Shown: positions 9,527 through 19,692 of the stretch, one piece after another
Position numbering within the stretch: the stretch's first letter is position 1
Layout of the letters: each line of letters begins with the position of its first letter
Assembly: GCF_011303755.1 (NCBI RefSeq)
Contig: NZ_CP049885.1
Span: 1,160,001-1,224,000, forward strand
Origin: Acidovorax sp. HDW3
Lineage (GTDB): Bacteria > Pseudomonadota > Gammaproteobacteria > Burkholderiales > Burkholderiaceae_C
Reading direction: 5' to 3'
DNA length: 64,000 nucleotides
Position numbers and translations under genes: made by a program
The notes under the pieces: model-generated
The model's input: only the letters and a program-made list of their open reading frames with translations
Databases searched by the model: none
Told to the model about the DNA's origin: nothing

Positions 9527-11014
9527 ATGCAACAAGACATTCTTATCAACTGGGCCCCGCAAGAAACGCGTGTTGCGGTGGTCGAAAACGGCGCGGTGCA
9601 GGAGCTGCACGTCGAGCGCACCCTGGAGCGCGGCCTGGTCGGTAACGTTTACCTCGGTCGTGTTTCGCGCGTATTGCCGGGTATGCAGTCGGCTTTTATA
9701 GATATCGGCCTTGAACGTGCAGCTTTCTTGCATGTGGCCGATGTCTGGCAGCGCCAGGAAGGCGGCGAGGCGCCGATGTTCGCGCGCAAAGGCGAACCGC
9801 CCGTACCCATAGAAAAACAGGTGTTTGAGGGCCAATCGTTGATGGTGCAGGTCATCAAGGACCCCATCGGCAGCAAGGGCGCGCGTCTTTCGACACAAAT
9901 CAGCATTGCCGGACGCCTGTTGGTGTTCTTGCCGCAGGATGACCATATTGGTGTTTCGCAAAAAATACCGCCCCAAGAGCGCGATGCTTTGCGGGCGCGA
10001 CTGGCGGCCTTGGTAGGCGACAAAGCATCGGGCGGTGGCGGCGGTTTTATCTTGCGTACCAACGGGGAAGATGCGACCGACGCCGAGCTGGCAGAAGACA
10101 TTGCCTACCTGCGCAAAACCTGGGCTGGCATCAAGGCCGCTGCCGTGCGCCTGCCGCCGCAGTCCATCTTGCACCAGGATTTGAGTTTGTTGCAGCGGGT
10201 GCTGCGCGACATCGTGAGTGAGGCAACGCAAAGCATTCGCATCGACTCGCGTGAGCAATTTGCCTTGTTGCAGGCGTTTGGCCAGGAATTCATGCCGCAG
10301 GCGGCCAGCAAGTTGCAGCTGTACAAAGGCGAAAGGCCTATTTTTGACCTTTACGCCATTGATGAGGAAATCGGTCGCGCCCTGGGGCGGCGGGTGGATC
10401 TGAAGTCAGGCGGCTACTTGATCGTCGATCAAACCGAGGCGCTGACGACCATTGATGTCAACACCGGCGGTTATGTGGGTGCACGCAATTTCGACGACAC
10501 CATCTTCAAGACCAACCTGGAGGCTGCCGGGGCCATTGCGCGCCAGTTGCGCTTGCGCAATCTGGGCGGCATCGTCATTGCAGATTTCATCGACATGCTG
10601 CGCGAAGACCACCAAGCGGCGGTGTTGGCGGAATTCAAGAAACAGTTGACGCGCGATCGGGTCAAAACCATGGTGGGTGGCTTTTCCCAGCTGGGTTTGG
10701 TGGAAATGACGCGCAAACGCCAACGTGAATCGCTGGCGCATATGCTGTGTGAGCCCTGCCCGCATTGCCATGGCGTGGGGGAGGTGAAGACGGCGCGCAC
10801 CATTTGCTACGACATCTTGCGCGAGCTGCTGCGTGAGGCGCGCCAGTTCAACCCCCGGGAGTTTCGCGTCATCGCCTCGCAGCAGGTGATTGACCTGTTC
10901 TTGGACGAGGAAAGCCAGCATTTGGCTGGATTGTCGGACTTCATTGGTAAGCCCATTTCCCTGCAGGTTGAGGTTGGGGTAGGGCAGGAGCTGTATGACA
11001 TCGTCTTGCTGTGA
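9527..11014 (+). CDS. rng: Ribonuclease G
   Basis: This single-strand endoribonuclease matures the 16S rRNA 5' end and decays some mRNAs. The 495-residue protein starts MQQDILINW, has an S1 domain (about residues 35-120), the Mg2+-binding part with DVNTG and ADFIDM, and a CEPCPHC zinc-link motif that holds the dimer. It lacks the long C-terminal scaffold of RNase E. The start at 9527 follows AAAAAGG; an in-frame ATG at 9500 is possible but less like the family. A terminator hairpin follows. Confidence 0.94.
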   Translation: MQQDILINWAPQETRVAVVENGAVQELHVERTLERGLVGNVYLGRVSRVLPGMQSAFIDIGLERAAFLHVADVWQRQEGGEAPMFARKGEPPVPIEKQVFEGQSLMVQVIKDPIGSKGARLSTQISIAGRLLVFLPQDDHIGVSQKIPPQERDALRARLAALVGDKASGGGGGFILRTNGEDATDAELAEDIAYLRKTWAGIKAAAVRLPPQSILHQDLSLLQRVLRDIVSEATQSIRIDSREQFALLQAFGQEFMPQAASKLQLYKGERPIFDLYAIDEEIGRALGRRVDLKSGGYLIVDQTEALTTIDVNTGGYVGARNFDDTIFKTNLEAAGAIARQLRLRNLGGIVIADFIDMLREDHQAAVLAEFKKQLTRDRVKTMVGGFSQLGLVEMTRKRQRESLAHMLCEPCPHCHGVGEVKTARTICYDILRELLREARQFNPREFRVIASQQVIDLFLDEESQHLAGLSDFIGKPISLQVEVGVGQELYDIVLL

Positions 11015-11038
11015 AACTTAACAGCAATTGACAACAAA

Positions 11039-11071
11039 AAACCCCCGTTACTTGGGAGGTAACGGGGGTTT
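11039..11071. terminator. Bidirectional terminator between rng and tRNA-Thr
   Basis: A 13-bp perfect stem (AAACCCCCGTTAC and complement) with a 7-base loop. Reading leftward it is followed by TTTTTTGTTGT, so it should end the tRNA-Thr transcript well; rightward the tail is a weaker T-rich run. Confidence 0.9.
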
Positions 11072-11080
11072 GTATTGTAT

Positions 11081-11156
11081 TGGTGCCGGAGAGATGAATC
11101 GAACACCCGACCTTCTCATTACGAATGAGCTGCTCTACCGACTGAGCTACACCGGC
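11081..11156 (-). tRNA. tRNA-Thr(CGT)
   Basis: A 76-base cloverleaf read on the minus strand, beginning GCCGGTGTAGCTCAG, with anticodon loop TTCGTAA (anticodon CGT) on a CTCA/TGAG stem and an encoded CCA end. One mismatch lies in the acceptor stem. Confidence 0.93.
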
Positions 11157-11219
11157 ATTCTTCACAAGTGAATTGTCAAGAGCTTTGAATTATAGCTTGG
11201 TTTTTTGCTGTGGCAGAAA

Positions 11220-11855
11220 TCAACGCCAGTACGGGTTGCCATGCTGGCGTTGGTAGTAGTTGTAGTTGTACTCGATCGTGGTGGGTGGGCTGGTGTACAG
11301 CGGAGGCTGCACCGGATAGGTTTGCACCACACCGGGTTGGGCCTGGTAGGGGTTGCGGTAGGTGGAATAGGTGTTGCCGTAGCCTGGGCTGGGCTGCACG
11401 TCCAGGGCGATCCAGCTGCCGGGGTCGTAGCTGGTTTGGGTGGTGTAGCGGCGGCCAGCGTACTCGTACACCACGTTGTAGCCAACGGTGCGGTTTTCGT
11501 AGTACGTCTCGTTTTGGCAGTGCTGCACGTTCTCGTAGCGTGGTTGGCCTGCGCCTTCGACGCGGTTGCCCACCAGCGCGCCGCCGACCACGCCCAGGGC
11601 TGTAGCAGCGGTGCGGCCTGTGCCGCCGCCAATGCTGTTGCCAATGGCGCCGCCGGCAATGGCGCCCAGCAGGGCACCGGCGCCGCTGTTTGTTGTGCCG
11701 TTGTAAACCGTTTCTGTGCCGCAAATTTGGCGCGGTATAGCCACCTGCTGCACGATGGGGGTGGAGGAGAGTACCCGGCCCTGTTCCTGTGCTTGGGCGG
11801 TGAGGGTGCTACCAAGGGCCAGGGTCCCGAGGGCCCAGAGCATGTGTTTTTGCAT
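11220..11855 (-). CDS. Glycine-zipper 2TM-domain secreted/outer-membrane protein
   Basis: The 211-residue protein has a signal peptide (1-22, ending AQAQ) and a glycine-zipper segment (about 58-100: GALLGAIAGGAIGNSIGG and GVVGGALVGN). The C-terminal half is rich in Tyr, Pro, Gln and Asn. Proteins of this class are cell-envelope components of unknown detailed role (17-kDa surface antigen / RcnB-like). AAGGAG sits 6 bases before the ATG. It is monocistronic; the two cysteines (at about 45 and 111) might form a disulfide. Confidence 0.8.
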   Translation of the reverse strand: MQKHMLWALGTLALGSTLTAQAQEQGRVLSSTPIVQQVAIPRQICGTETVYNGTTNSGAGALLGAIAGGAIGNSIGGGTGRTAATALGVVGGALVGNRVEGAGQPRYENVQHCQNETYYENRTVGYNVVYEYAGRRYTTQTSYDPGSWIALDVQPSPGYGNTYSTYRNPYQAQPGVVQTYPVQPPLYTSPPTTIEYNYNYYQRQHGNPYWR

Positions 11856-11962
11856 GGAAAAACTCCTTTCGCTGTCTGCATAACGCGCCCAAGTCGTCCA
11901 GCGTTGAATCCTGGGGATGTAAAGCCAGGTAAAGAAACCGGAAGGGGCCTGTGTGCTCAGAT

Positions 11963-12331
11963 TCAGCGCGGTGGCAGGAGTTCGCTCCAGCGCTGGGCGT
12001 CAAAGCCGCAGCTGATGCGGCCATCGGCCCATTCGACCACCGGGCGCTTGATGGTGCTTGGCTGCGCTTGCAGCACGGTGCTGGCGCTGGCGGCGTCGTG
12101 TACACCCGCTTGGGTGGCAGCGTCGAGCTTGCGCCAGCTCGTGCCTTGGCGGTTGACGAGTTTTTCCCAGCCGAGCGCGGCCTGCCAGGCGGCCAGGCGT
12201 GTGGGCGGTACGCCGAGTTTTTTGAAGTCGTGGAACTGGTAATCCACGCCCTGGGCGCTGAGCCAGGCGCGGGCCTTCTTCACGGTGTCGCAATTCGGAA
12301 TGCCGTAAACGATGGTGGTGGGGGAATTCAT
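11963..12331 (-). CDS. ArsC/Spx-family (YffB-like) reductase-fold protein
   Basis: This 122-residue thioredoxin-fold protein has one conserved cysteine in YGIPNCDTVKKARAW, the arrangement of the YffB/ArsC-like family, and the usual RPVVEW motif near the C-terminus. YffB-type proteins are glutathione-dependent but not proven arsenate reductases, and no ars genes lie nearby, so I would not call it ArsC. I choose MNSPTT at 12331; an ATG 12 bases upstream is also in frame. It diverges from folC. Confidence 0.8.
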   Translation of the reverse strand: MNSPTTIVYGIPNCDTVKKARAWLSAQGVDYQFHDFKKLGVPPTRLAAWQAALGWEKLVNRQGTSWRKLDAATQAGVHDAASASTVLQAQPSTIKRPVVEWADGRISCGFDAQRWSELLPPR

Positions 12332-12378
12332 GCCCGTCATCATGCGCCAGGTGCGGCCTGGGTGACAATTCCGGGCTT

Positions 12379-13704
12379 ATGCATACCCGATTCGACACCC
12401 TGGACGCCTGGCTGGCGCACTGCGAGCAGCTGCACCCGAAAAACATCGACATGGGCCTGAAGCGCGTGCGCAGCGTGGCGCAGCGCTTGCAATTGGCCTT
12501 TGCCTGCCCGGTGATTACCGTCGCTGGCACCAACGGCAAGGGCTCGACCTGCGCCATGCTCGAAGCCGTAGCCTTGCAGGCGGGATACCGGCCTGGGGTG
12601 TACACCTCGCCGCACCTGGTGCATTTTGAAGAGCGCTGCCGCATTCACGGCGAAATCGTGCAGGCCAATGCGTTGCTGGTGCATTTCGAGGCCGTGGAGC
12701 AGGCGCGCTGCGCGGGCGAGGAAATTTCGCTCACCTATTTCGAGTTCACCACCCTTGCCATCTTGCGCCTGCTGAGCCAGTCACGGCTGGATGTGGCGAT
12801 TTTGGAAGTGGGCCTGGGCGGGCGGCTCGACGCCACCAACGTCATCGACGCCGATTGCGCCGTCATCACCAGCATCGACATCGACCACACCGAGTTTTTA
12901 GGCGCGGATCGCGAAAGCATAGGCCGCGAGAAGGCCGGCATCATGCGCACGGGGCGCCCGGTGATCGTTGGTGATCCGATGCCACCGCAAAGCCTGCTTG
13001 ACCATGGGCGCGAGATTGGTGCCGAGGTTTGGCGCTTCGGCCACGATTTCAACTACTCCGGCGACAAGCAGCAGTGGGCCTGGGCCGGGCGCGGGCGGCG
13101 TTATGCCGGCCTGGCCTATCCGGCGCTGCGCGGTGCCAACCAGCTGGTGAACGCCTCGGGGGCGCTGGCGGCGTTTGAGGCGCTGCGCGCCGTGCTGCCG
13201 ATCTCGGCCCAGGCGGTGCGCACCGGCATGGCCATGGTGGAGCTGCCGGGGCGCTTTCAGATCGTGCCGGGCCAGCCGGCGCTGGTGCTCGATGTGGCGC
13301 ACAACCCGCATTCGGTGGCCACGCTCACGGCCAACCTCGATGCCATGGGCTACTACCCGACCACGCACGCCGTTTTTGGCGCCATGGCCGACAAAGACCT
13401 GAGGCCCATGTTGGCCAAGATTGGGCCGCTGATCGACCGCTGGTACTTCACCGACCTGCCCACAGCGCGGGCCGAAAGTGCTGCCGGTTTGCAGCAAAAG
13501 TTCAACGCCTGGCGCTTGGCGGCGGGCGGGCGCCGTGAAATCACGAGCAGCTTGCACGCTAGCCCGCAGCAGGCGCTCGATGCAGCCGTGGCGGCGGCAG
13601 ACCCGGCTGATAGAATCATTGTCTTTGGTTCGTTCTTCACCGTTGGGGGCGTTTTGCAGCACGGCACGCCCCGCCTGCAGGCCAAGCACTTGGCCCCGTC
13701 GTAA
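12379..13704 (+). CDS. folC: Bifunctional dihydrofolate synthase / folylpolyglutamate synthase
   Basis: It adds glutamate to dihydropteroate and to folates using ATP. The 441-residue Mur-ligase-fold protein has the P-loop AGTNGKGST (about 49-57), the VGLGGRLDATN motif and the C-terminal ligase domain with LDVAHNPHS. It heads a unit with the SPOR protein, cvpA and purF, a gene order seen widely in proteobacteria. Confidence 0.95.
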   Translation: MHTRFDTLDAWLAHCEQLHPKNIDMGLKRVRSVAQRLQLAFACPVITVAGTNGKGSTCAMLEAVALQAGYRPGVYTSPHLVHFEERCRIHGEIVQANALLVHFEAVEQARCAGEEISLTYFEFTTLAILRLLSQSRLDVAILEVGLGGRLDATNVIDADCAVITSIDIDHTEFLGADRESIGREKAGIMRTGRPVIVGDPMPPQSLLDHGREIGAEVWRFGHDFNYSGDKQQWAWAGRGRRYAGLAYPALRGANQLVNASGALAAFEALRAVLPISAQAVRTGMAMVELPGRFQIVPGQPALVLDVAHNPHSVATLTANLDAMGYYPTTHAVFGAMADKDLRPMLAKIGPLIDRWYFTDLPTARAESAAGLQQKFNAWRLAAGGRREITSSLHASPQQALDAAVAAADPADRIIVFGSFFTVGGVLQHGTPRLQAKHLAPS

Positions 13705-13741
13705 GCGCTTTTCACCCGCGATCCTGGCGAGTCAGCACCCC

Positions 13742-14572
13742 ATGGCATTTTTCCAATTTCCCTGGCCTGGCCGCAAGGCGCAGGATGACGGCAAGCCTGC
13801 CAAGCGCACGCGCACGCCGCAGCCACCGGCGGGCAGCATCGAGGCCATTCGGCGCCGTGCGCGCCACCGCTTGATCGGCGCTGCCGTGCTGGTGTTGCTC
13901 GGCGTGGTGGGTTTCCCACTGCTTTTTGATACCCAGCCACGCCCGATTCCGGTCGATATTCCGATGGAAATCCCCGGGCGCAACCATGCGCCCCCCTTGG
14001 TGGCTGCTGCTGGCGATGGGCTGGCCGAAGGCGAGGAAATGCTCGCCAGCAAGCCCGCAGCACCGGCTGCCCCGGCGGCGGCAGCAGCGGCGCCCGCCTT
14101 GCCTGTGCCGCCGCTGCCTGTGGTGGCACCCAAGCCCGAGCCCAAGCCGGTACCCAAAGCTGAAGCCAAGCCTGAGCCCAAACCCGAGCCGAAGCCGGTA
14201 GCCAAGCCTGAGCCCAAGGTGGAGCACAAACCCGAACCCAAACCTGAACCCAAGCCCAGTCCGCGTATAGACGAGGCGGCGCGCGCGCGCGCGCTGCTCG
14301 AAGGCCGCAGCATCGAGCCGGCCCAAGCTGCTGCAGCCCAGGATGCGCGCTTCATCGTCCAGGTAGGCGCCTTTGGCGACGCCGACAAGGCGCGCGAGGT
14401 GCGCGGCAAGCTCGAACGTGCCGGCCTCAAGACATATGCCCAGGTGGTGGACACCAAGGACGGCAAGCGCACCCGTGTGCGCGTAGGCCCGTTTGCCAAC
14501 CGCAGCGAGGCCGACAAGGCGGCTGCGCGCATCAAGGGGCTGGATCTGCCGGCCTCGGTGCTGACCCTGTAA
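13742..14572 (+). CDS. SPOR-domain membrane protein (DedD/FtsN-like)
   Basis: The 276-residue inner-membrane protein has a short cytoplasmic tail, one transmembrane segment (about 44-62), a long Ala/Pro/Lys/Glu linker with repeated KPEPKP units (about 130-175), and a C-terminal SPOR domain (about 198-276, starting FIVQVGAFGD) that binds denuded septal peptidoglycan. The architecture matches DedD and related division proteins, and DedD sits between folC and cvpA in E. coli. I choose the ATG at 13742; the frame is open further upstream only through folC. Confidence 0.85.
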   Translation: MAFFQFPWPGRKAQDDGKPAKRTRTPQPPAGSIEAIRRRARHRLIGAAVLVLLGVVGFPLLFDTQPRPIPVDIPMEIPGRNHAPPLVAAAGDGLAEGEEMLASKPAAPAAPAAAAAAPALPVPPLPVVAPKPEPKPVPKAEAKPEPKPEPKPVAKPEPKVEHKPEPKPEPKPSPRIDEAARARALLEGRSIEPAQAAAAQDARFIVQVGAFGDADKAREVRGKLERAGLKTYAQVVDTKDGKRTRVRVGPFANRSEADKAAARIKGLDLPASVLTL

Positions 14573-14579
14573 GCCCGCC

Positions 14580-15068
14580 ATGGCCGCCCTGGATTGGATT
14601 TTTGCTGCCGTGTTGCTGGCCTCGATGCTCATTGGCGCCTGGCGTGGTCTGGTGTTTGAAATCCTGTCCCTGATCGCCTGGGTGGTGGCGTTTTTCATCG
14701 CCCAGTGGTGGGCCGCTGATGTGGCCGTTTGGCTGCCGGTGGCCGAGCTGCAGGGCGCGCTGCGCCACGCGGCTGCCTTTGTGCTGGTGTTTGTGGCGGC
14801 GGTGTTTGCCTGCAGCTTCGTCGCCTGGCTGGCCAAAAAATTGATCGAGGCCATCGGCCTGCGCCCGGCCGATCGGGTGCTGGGCGCGGTGTTTGGCGTG
14901 CTGCGCGGCCTGGTGCTGCTGCTGGTGATTACCGTGGTTGCCGGCTGGACGCCGCTGCGCGAAGCACCCTGGTGGCAGCAGTCGCAGGTGGCGCCGGTGA
15001 TGGCGCAGCTGCTGCAGGGCCTGCGCCCGGCCTTGCCGGAAGAATTTGGAAGGCATCTGCCTTCCTGA
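14580..15068 (+). CDS. cvpA: CvpA-family membrane protein
   Basis: This 162-residue protein has four hydrophobic segments, starts MAALDWIFAAVLLASMLIG and carries the family's GAWRGLVFEILSL motif. CvpA is needed for colicin V export and for bile/biofilm phenotypes in enterics; its molecular role is unknown. It begins 7 bases after the SPOR gene and precedes purF, as in many proteobacteria. Confidence 0.9.
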   Translation: MAALDWIFAAVLLASMLIGAWRGLVFEILSLIAWVVAFFIAQWWAADVAVWLPVAELQGALRHAAAFVLVFVAAVFACSFVAWLAKKLIEAIGLRPADRVLGAVFGVLRGLVLLLVITVVAGWTPLREAPWWQQSQVAPVMAQLLQGLRPALPEEFGRHLPS

Positions 15069-15140
15069 CGTGACGCCGGGTGCCTGGGGCGCCTGGTCAG
15101 ACAAGCGGGGGCAACCCCGCGCAACCTTGGAATCGAAGCT

Positions 15141-16622
15141 ATGTGCGGAATCGTTGGCGTTGTCAGCCATGCCCCCGTCAACCAATTGATCTACGACGCC
15201 CTGTTGCTGCTGCAGCACCGGGGCCAGGATGCGGCCGGCATCGTCACGCAGCAAGAGCGCAAGTTCTTCATGCACAAGGCCAAGGGCATGGTGCGCGACG
15301 TGTTTCGTACGCGCAACATGCGCGCACTGCCGGGCAACATTGGCCTGGGCCAGGTGCGCTACCCCACGGCCGGCAATGCGGCCAGCGAAGAAGAGGCACA
15401 GCCCTTTTACGTGAATGCGCCGTTTGGCATCGTCATGGTGCACAACGGCAACCTGACGAATGCGCACCAGCTGCGCCATGAACTGGCCGATACCGACCAC
15501 CGCCACACCAACACCGAGAGCGACTCCGAGGTGCTGCTGAACGTGCTGGCGCACGAAATTGCCCGTGCCACCAGCGGCGCGCCGCTGACCAGCGCCGAAG
15601 TGTTCGCCGCCGTGCGCGCGGTGCACCGGCGCGTCAAGGGCTCGTACGCCGTCATTGCCCTGATTGCCGGTTATGGCCTGCTGGCGTTCCGCGATCCGTT
15701 TGGCATCCGCCCGCTGTGCATTGGCAAGGCAGCCGATGGCTCGACCATGCTGGCGAGCGAATCGGTGGCGCTCGAAGGCACGCTGCACCAGCTCGAACGC
15801 GATATTGCACCGGGCGAGGCGGTGTTCGTGCACCTCGATGGCCGCATCGAGGCGGCGCAGTGCGCCGAGCGCAGCAGCCTGCACCCCTGCGTGTTCGAAT
15901 ACGTGTACCTGGCGCGCCCCGATTCGGTGATGGACGGCATCTCGGTCTACCAGGCGCGCCTGAACATGGGCGAGACGCTGGCCAAGCGCGTGATCTCCAC
16001 CGTGCCGCCAAGCCAGATCGACGCCATCATCCCGATTCCCGAATCGAGCCGCCCCAGCGCCATGCAGCTGGCGCAGCTTCTGGGCATTCCGTACCGCGAA
16101 GGTTTCGTCAAGAACCGCTACGTGGGCCGCACCTTCATCATGCCGGGGCAGGGGGCGCGCAAGAAGTCGGTGCGCCAGAAGCTCAACGCCATCGCCAGCG
16201 AGTTCAAGGGCAAGCGCGTGCTGCTGGTCGATGACTCCATCGTGCGCGGCACCACCTCCAAAGAGATCGTGCAGATGGCGCGCGACGCCGGCGCCGCCCA
16301 GGTTTACCTGGCCTCGGCCGCACCGCCGGTGCGCCATCCCAATGTGTACGGCATCGACATGCCGACGCGTGCCGAACTCATTGCCCATGGCCGCACAGTC
16401 GAAGAAGTGCGCCAGTGGATCGGCTGCGATGCCCTGATCTACCAGGACGTGGATGCCATGAAGCAGGCCGTGGGCCGCATCAACCCGCAGGTAGTGGGCT
16501 TTGAGGCTTCGTGCTTCGATGGCGTGTACATCACCGGCGATATTTCCGACGCCGAAGTGACCGCCTTGAACGAAGGCCGCAACAGCCAGGCACAGGAAGA
16601 CGACGAGGACGCGCCCGTTTAA
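15141..16622 (+). CDS. purF: Amidophosphoribosyltransferase
   Basis: It makes 5-phosphoribosylamine from PRPP and glutamine, the first step of purine synthesis. The 493-residue protein starts MCGIVGVVS, so Cys2 becomes the N-terminal nucleophile once Met is removed. There is no propeptide or Fe-S cysteine set, placing it in the E. coli class. The PRPP loop VLLVDDSIVRGTTS is near residue 360. Confidence 0.97.
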   Translation: MCGIVGVVSHAPVNQLIYDALLLLQHRGQDAAGIVTQQERKFFMHKAKGMVRDVFRTRNMRALPGNIGLGQVRYPTAGNAASEEEAQPFYVNAPFGIVMVHNGNLTNAHQLRHELADTDHRHTNTESDSEVLLNVLAHEIARATSGAPLTSAEVFAAVRAVHRRVKGSYAVIALIAGYGLLAFRDPFGIRPLCIGKAADGSTMLASESVALEGTLHQLERDIAPGEAVFVHLDGRIEAAQCAERSSLHPCVFEYVYLARPDSVMDGISVYQARLNMGETLAKRVISTVPPSQIDAIIPIPESSRPSAMQLAQLLGIPYREGFVKNRYVGRTFIMPGQGARKKSVRQKLNAIASEFKGKRVLLVDDSIVRGTTSKEIVQMARDAGAAQVYLASAAPPVRHPNVYGIDMPTRAELIAHGRTVEEVRQWIGCDALIYQDVDAMKQAVGRINPQVVGFEASCFDGVYITGDISDAEVTALNEGRNSQAQEDDEDAPV

Positions 16623-16636
16623 CAGCGGACGATGCT

Positions 16637-16735
16637 CTAAAAAAGAGAGCTGCTAGCGCTTGCTTTGCCTCATTTTTAGATACAAAACATGCTGAAAATG
16701 GCTTGCAGCAAGCGCGAGCAGCTCCTATTTTGATA
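16637..16735. repeat. Two inverted copies of the GCTGCTAGCGCTTG repeat between purF and metZ
   Basis: AGCTGCTAGCGCTTGC at about 16648-16663 is answered by GCAAGCGCGAGCAGCT about 45 bases downstream, making an approximately 75-base hairpin with A/T-rich flanks. It lies in the only sizeable gap of this gene string and may act as a transcript-end or stability element. Confidence 0.75.
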
Positions 16736-16748
16736 GTTGGAAAACACC

Positions 16749-17963
16749 ATGCATGACCAATCCCTGCCCGAGGGCCTGCACCCCGACACCCTGGCCGTGC
16801 GCCAGGCCACGGCACGCAGCGCCTGGGGCGAGCACAGCGAGGCGCTGTACCTGACCAGCAGCTTCGTGCAAAGCGACTGCGCCAGCGCCGCCGAGCGTTT
16901 TGCCAACGCCGAGCTGGGCTACACCTACACGCGCACCGGCAACCCCACCGTCGCCAGCTTCGAGCAGCGCCTGGCGGCCATGGAGGGCGCACAGTGCGCC
17001 ATCGCCACCAGCACCGGCATGTCGGCCATCTTGCTGCTGGCGCTCACGGTGCTCAAAAGCGGCGACCACATCGTCGCCTCGCAGTCCATGTTCGGCTCCA
17101 CCATCAAGCTGCTGGGCAGCGAGATGGCGCGTTTTGGCATCGAAACCACGTTTGTCAGCCAGACCGACGTGGCCGCCTGGCAGGCCGCCATCCGCCCCAA
17201 CACGCGCCTGCTGTTTGCCGAGACGCCCACCAACCCGCTGACCGACCTGTGCGACATCGCCGCCCTGGCCGATCTGGCGCACGCGCACGGCGCACTGCTG
17301 GCGGTGGACAACAGTTTTTCCTCCCCCGTGCTGCAGCGCCCGGCGCAACTGGGCGCGGACCTGGTGGTGTATTCGGGCACCAAGCTGCTCGACGGCCAGG
17401 GCCGCGTCATGGCCGGCGCCGTCTGCGGCAGCCGCGCCCTGGTGGAGAAGGTGATGGCGCCTTTCATGCGCTGCGCGGGGCTGAATCTCTCGCCCTTCAA
17501 CGCCTGGGTGGTCTTGAAGGGGCTGGAGACGCTGGCGCTGCGCGTCAAGGCGCAAAGCGCCGCCGCGCTGGAACTGGCCGCCTGGCTGGAGCAGCACCCC
17601 AAGGTCAGTCGCGTCTATTACCCCGGCCTTGCAAGCCACCCGCAGCATGAACTGGCCATGCGCCAGCAGGGCGGCCTGGGCGGCACGGTGCTGGCGTTTG
17701 ACGTCGCCGGGCAGGGCGCGGAGCAACTGCGCGCACACGCCTTCCATGTGGTCGATAGCACGCGCCTGTGCTCGATCACCGCCAACCTGGGCGACGTCAA
17801 AACCACCATCACCCACCCGGCCAGCACCTCGCACGGGCGCCTCTCCGAAGAGCAGCGCCAGGCAGCGGGCCTGGGCCAGGGGCTGATCCGCATCTCGGTC
17901 GGCCTGGAGCATTTGAACGACTTGAAGGCCGACCTGCTGCGCGGCCTGGACACCTTGCCATGA
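16749..17963 (+). CDS. metZ: O-succinylhomoserine sulfhydrylase
   Basis: This PLP enzyme makes homocysteine directly from O-succinylhomoserine and sulfide. The 404-residue protein has the Cys/Met-metabolism fold, with [16 protein letters not shown] near the N-terminus and the PLP lysine in [12 protein letters not shown]. Length and motifs fit MetZ rather than cystathionine gamma-synthase, though the two are hard to separate by eye. ATG at 16749; gltX starts inside its stop codon (ATGA). Confidence 0.88.
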   Translation: MHDQSLPEGLHPDTLAVRQATARSAWGEHSEALYLTSSFVQSDCASAAERFANAELGYTYTRTGNPTVASFEQRLAAMEGAQCAIATSTGMSAILLLALTVLKSGDHIVASQSMFGSTIKLLGSEMARFGIETTFVSQTDVAAWQAAIRPNTRLLFAETPTNPLTDLCDIAALADLAHAHGALLAVDNSFSSPVLQRPAQLGADLVVYSGTKLLDGQGRVMAGAVCGSRALVEKVMAPFMRCAGLNLSPFNAWVVLKGLETLALRVKAQSAAALELAAWLEQHPKVSRVYYPGLASHPQHELAMRQQGGLGGTVLAFDVAGQGAEQLRAHAFHVVDSTRLCSITANLGDVKTTITHPASTSHGRLSEEQRQAAGLGQGLIRISVGLEHLNDLKADLLRGLDTLP

Positions 17964-19390
17964 GCACCACCATGACGACCCAAATACGCACCCGCTTCGC
18001 CCCCTCGCCCACCGGCTTCATCCACCTGGGCAACATCCGCTCGGCCCTCTACCCCTGGGCCTTTGCCCGCGCCACGGGCGGCGACTTCATCCTGCGCATC
18101 GAAGACACCGACGAGGCGCGCTCCACCCAGGCCAGCGTGGACGTCATCCTGGAAGGCATGGCCTGGCTGCAACTGGACCACGACGAAGGCCCGTTCTACC
18201 AAATGCAGCGCATGGCGCGCTACAAGGAAGTTTTGCAGCAGCTCATCGCCAGCGGCCACGTGTACCCCTGCTATATGAGCATGGCCGAGCTCGATGCCCT
18301 GCGCGAGCGCCAGACCGCCGCCAAGGAAAAACCCCGCTACGACGGCACCTGGCGCCCCGAGCCCGGCAAGGTGCTGCCGCCCGTGCCCGAGGGCGTGCAG
18401 CCGGTGCTGCGCTTCAAGACGCCGCAGAACGGCGTGGTCGGCTGGGACGACAAGTGCAAGGGCCGTATCGAGTTCCAGAACAGCGAACTCGACGACCTGG
18501 TGATTGCCCGCCCGGCGCAAAACGGCGAGGCCGTGGGCACGCCGACCTACAACTTCTGCGTTTGCGTGGACGACATGGACATGGGCATCACCCACGTCAT
18601 CCGCGGCGACGACCACGTCAACAACACGCCGCGCCAGATTCATATTTTTGAAGCCCTGGGCGCGCAAGTGCCCGTCTTTGCCCACCTGCCCACCGTGCTC
18701 AACGAGCAGGGCGAGAAGATGAGCAAGCGCAATGGCGCCAAGGCCGTGACGCAATACCGCGACGAGGGCTACCTGCCCGACGCCATGGTCAACTACCTGG
18801 CACGCCTGGGCTGGAGCCACGGCGACGACGAAATCTTCAGCCGCGCGCAATTCCTGGAATGGTTCAACCTTGACCACCTGGGCAAGAGCGCCGGCCAGTT
18901 CGACGAGGCCAAGCTGCGCTGGGTCAACGCCCAGCATTTGAAGGCGCTGGACGATGCACAGCTCGCTGCGCTGGTCACGCCCTTTGTCGTCAAGGCCGGC
19001 GTGGCGCAGGCGCAGTTGGATGGGCGCCTGCCGCGCATCTGCGCCCTGTTCAAGGATCGCTGCGAAACCCTGGTCGATCTGGCGCGCTGGATTGCCTTGT
19101 TCTATGTGGATGCCATAGAACGCAACGCCGAGGACTACGCCCAGCACATCACGCCCGCAGCGCAGCCCTTGCTCGACGCCTTTGCCGCCGCCATGCAGGC
19201 CGTGGAGTGGAACAAGGAAGCCATCGCCGCCGCCCTCAAGGCCGTGCTCAAGGAGCAGGGCGCCAAGATGCCGCAACTGGCCATGCCGCTGCGCGTGCTG
19301 ATCCTGGGCACGGCGCACACGCCCTCGGTGGATGCGGTGCTGGAATTGCTGGGACGTGAAAAAATTCGCGCACGTTTGAAAAACCGCTAG
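17960..19390 (+). CDS. gltX: Glutamyl-tRNA synthetase
   Basis: This class I aminoacyl-tRNA synthetase is 476 residues long. The HIGH-type motif is [11 protein letters not shown] near residue 14, and KMSKRNGA is present near 253. The ATG at 17960 overlaps the metZ stop; a second in-frame ATG 12 bases later is an equally good start. Directly downstream lie tRNA genes that include its own substrate, tRNA-Glu. Confidence 0.95.
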   Translation: MSTTMTTQIRTRFAPSPTGFIHLGNIRSALYPWAFARATGGDFILRIEDTDEARSTQASVDVILEGMAWLQLDHDEGPFYQMQRMARYKEVLQQLIASGHVYPCYMSMAELDALRERQTAAKEKPRYDGTWRPEPGKVLPPVPEGVQPVLRFKTPQNGVVGWDDKCKGRIEFQNSELDDLVIARPAQNGEAVGTPTYNFCVCVDDMDMGITHVIRGDDHVNNTPRQIHIFEALGAQVPVFAHLPTVLNEQGEKMSKRNGAKAVTQYRDEGYLPDAMVNYLARLGWSHGDDEIFSRAQFLEWFNLDHLGKSAGQFDEAKLRWVNAQHLKALDDAQLAALVTPFVVKAGVAQAQLDGRLPRICALFKDRCETLVDLARWIALFYVDAIERNAEDYAQHITPAAQPLLDAFAAAMQAVEWNKEAIAAALKAVLKEQGAKMPQLAMPLRVLILGTAHTPSVDAVLELLGREKIRARLKNR

Positions 19391-19406
19391 AAAACCTGTC
19401 TATAAT
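19376..19406 (+). promoter_or_regulatory. Probable promoter of the tRNA array
   Basis: A perfect TATAAT at 19401-19406 is preceded by TTGAAA at 19376-19381 (19-base spacing, somewhat long). It overlaps the gltX stop, so the tRNA array probably has its own strong start in addition to read-through. Confidence 0.55.
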
Positions 19407-19458
19407 TCGAGGCTCAGCAGATGACGACGGTAATTAAAAAGACTGTCGAAATCGAAGT

Positions 19459-19534
<76 letters not shown>

Positions 19535-19572
19535 AGAAAATTTGCTGAAATGAACGGAAGTTCCAAGGTTTT

Positions 19573-19648
19573 GACCCTATCGTCTAGAGGCCTAGGACAT
19601 CACCCTTTCACGGTGAGTACCGGGGTTCGAATCCCCGTAGGGTCGCCA
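19573..19648 (+). tRNA. tRNA-Glu(TTC), first copy
   Basis: A 76-base cloverleaf with the typical GACCCTATCGTCTAGAGGCC 5' part, anticodon loop CTTTCAC (anticodon TTC) and encoded end GCCA. Identical to the copy at 19888. Confidence 0.96.
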
Positions 19649-19692
19649 AGTTTGCAGCACTTGGCTCGCAAGAGCGCAAAAGCTGTCTGCCA

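Noticed and set aside
14131-14265. Repeat region in the SPOR gene as a minisatellite of interest
   Set aside because: KPEPKP linkers are usual in DedD/TonB-like proteins and explain the DNA periodicity.
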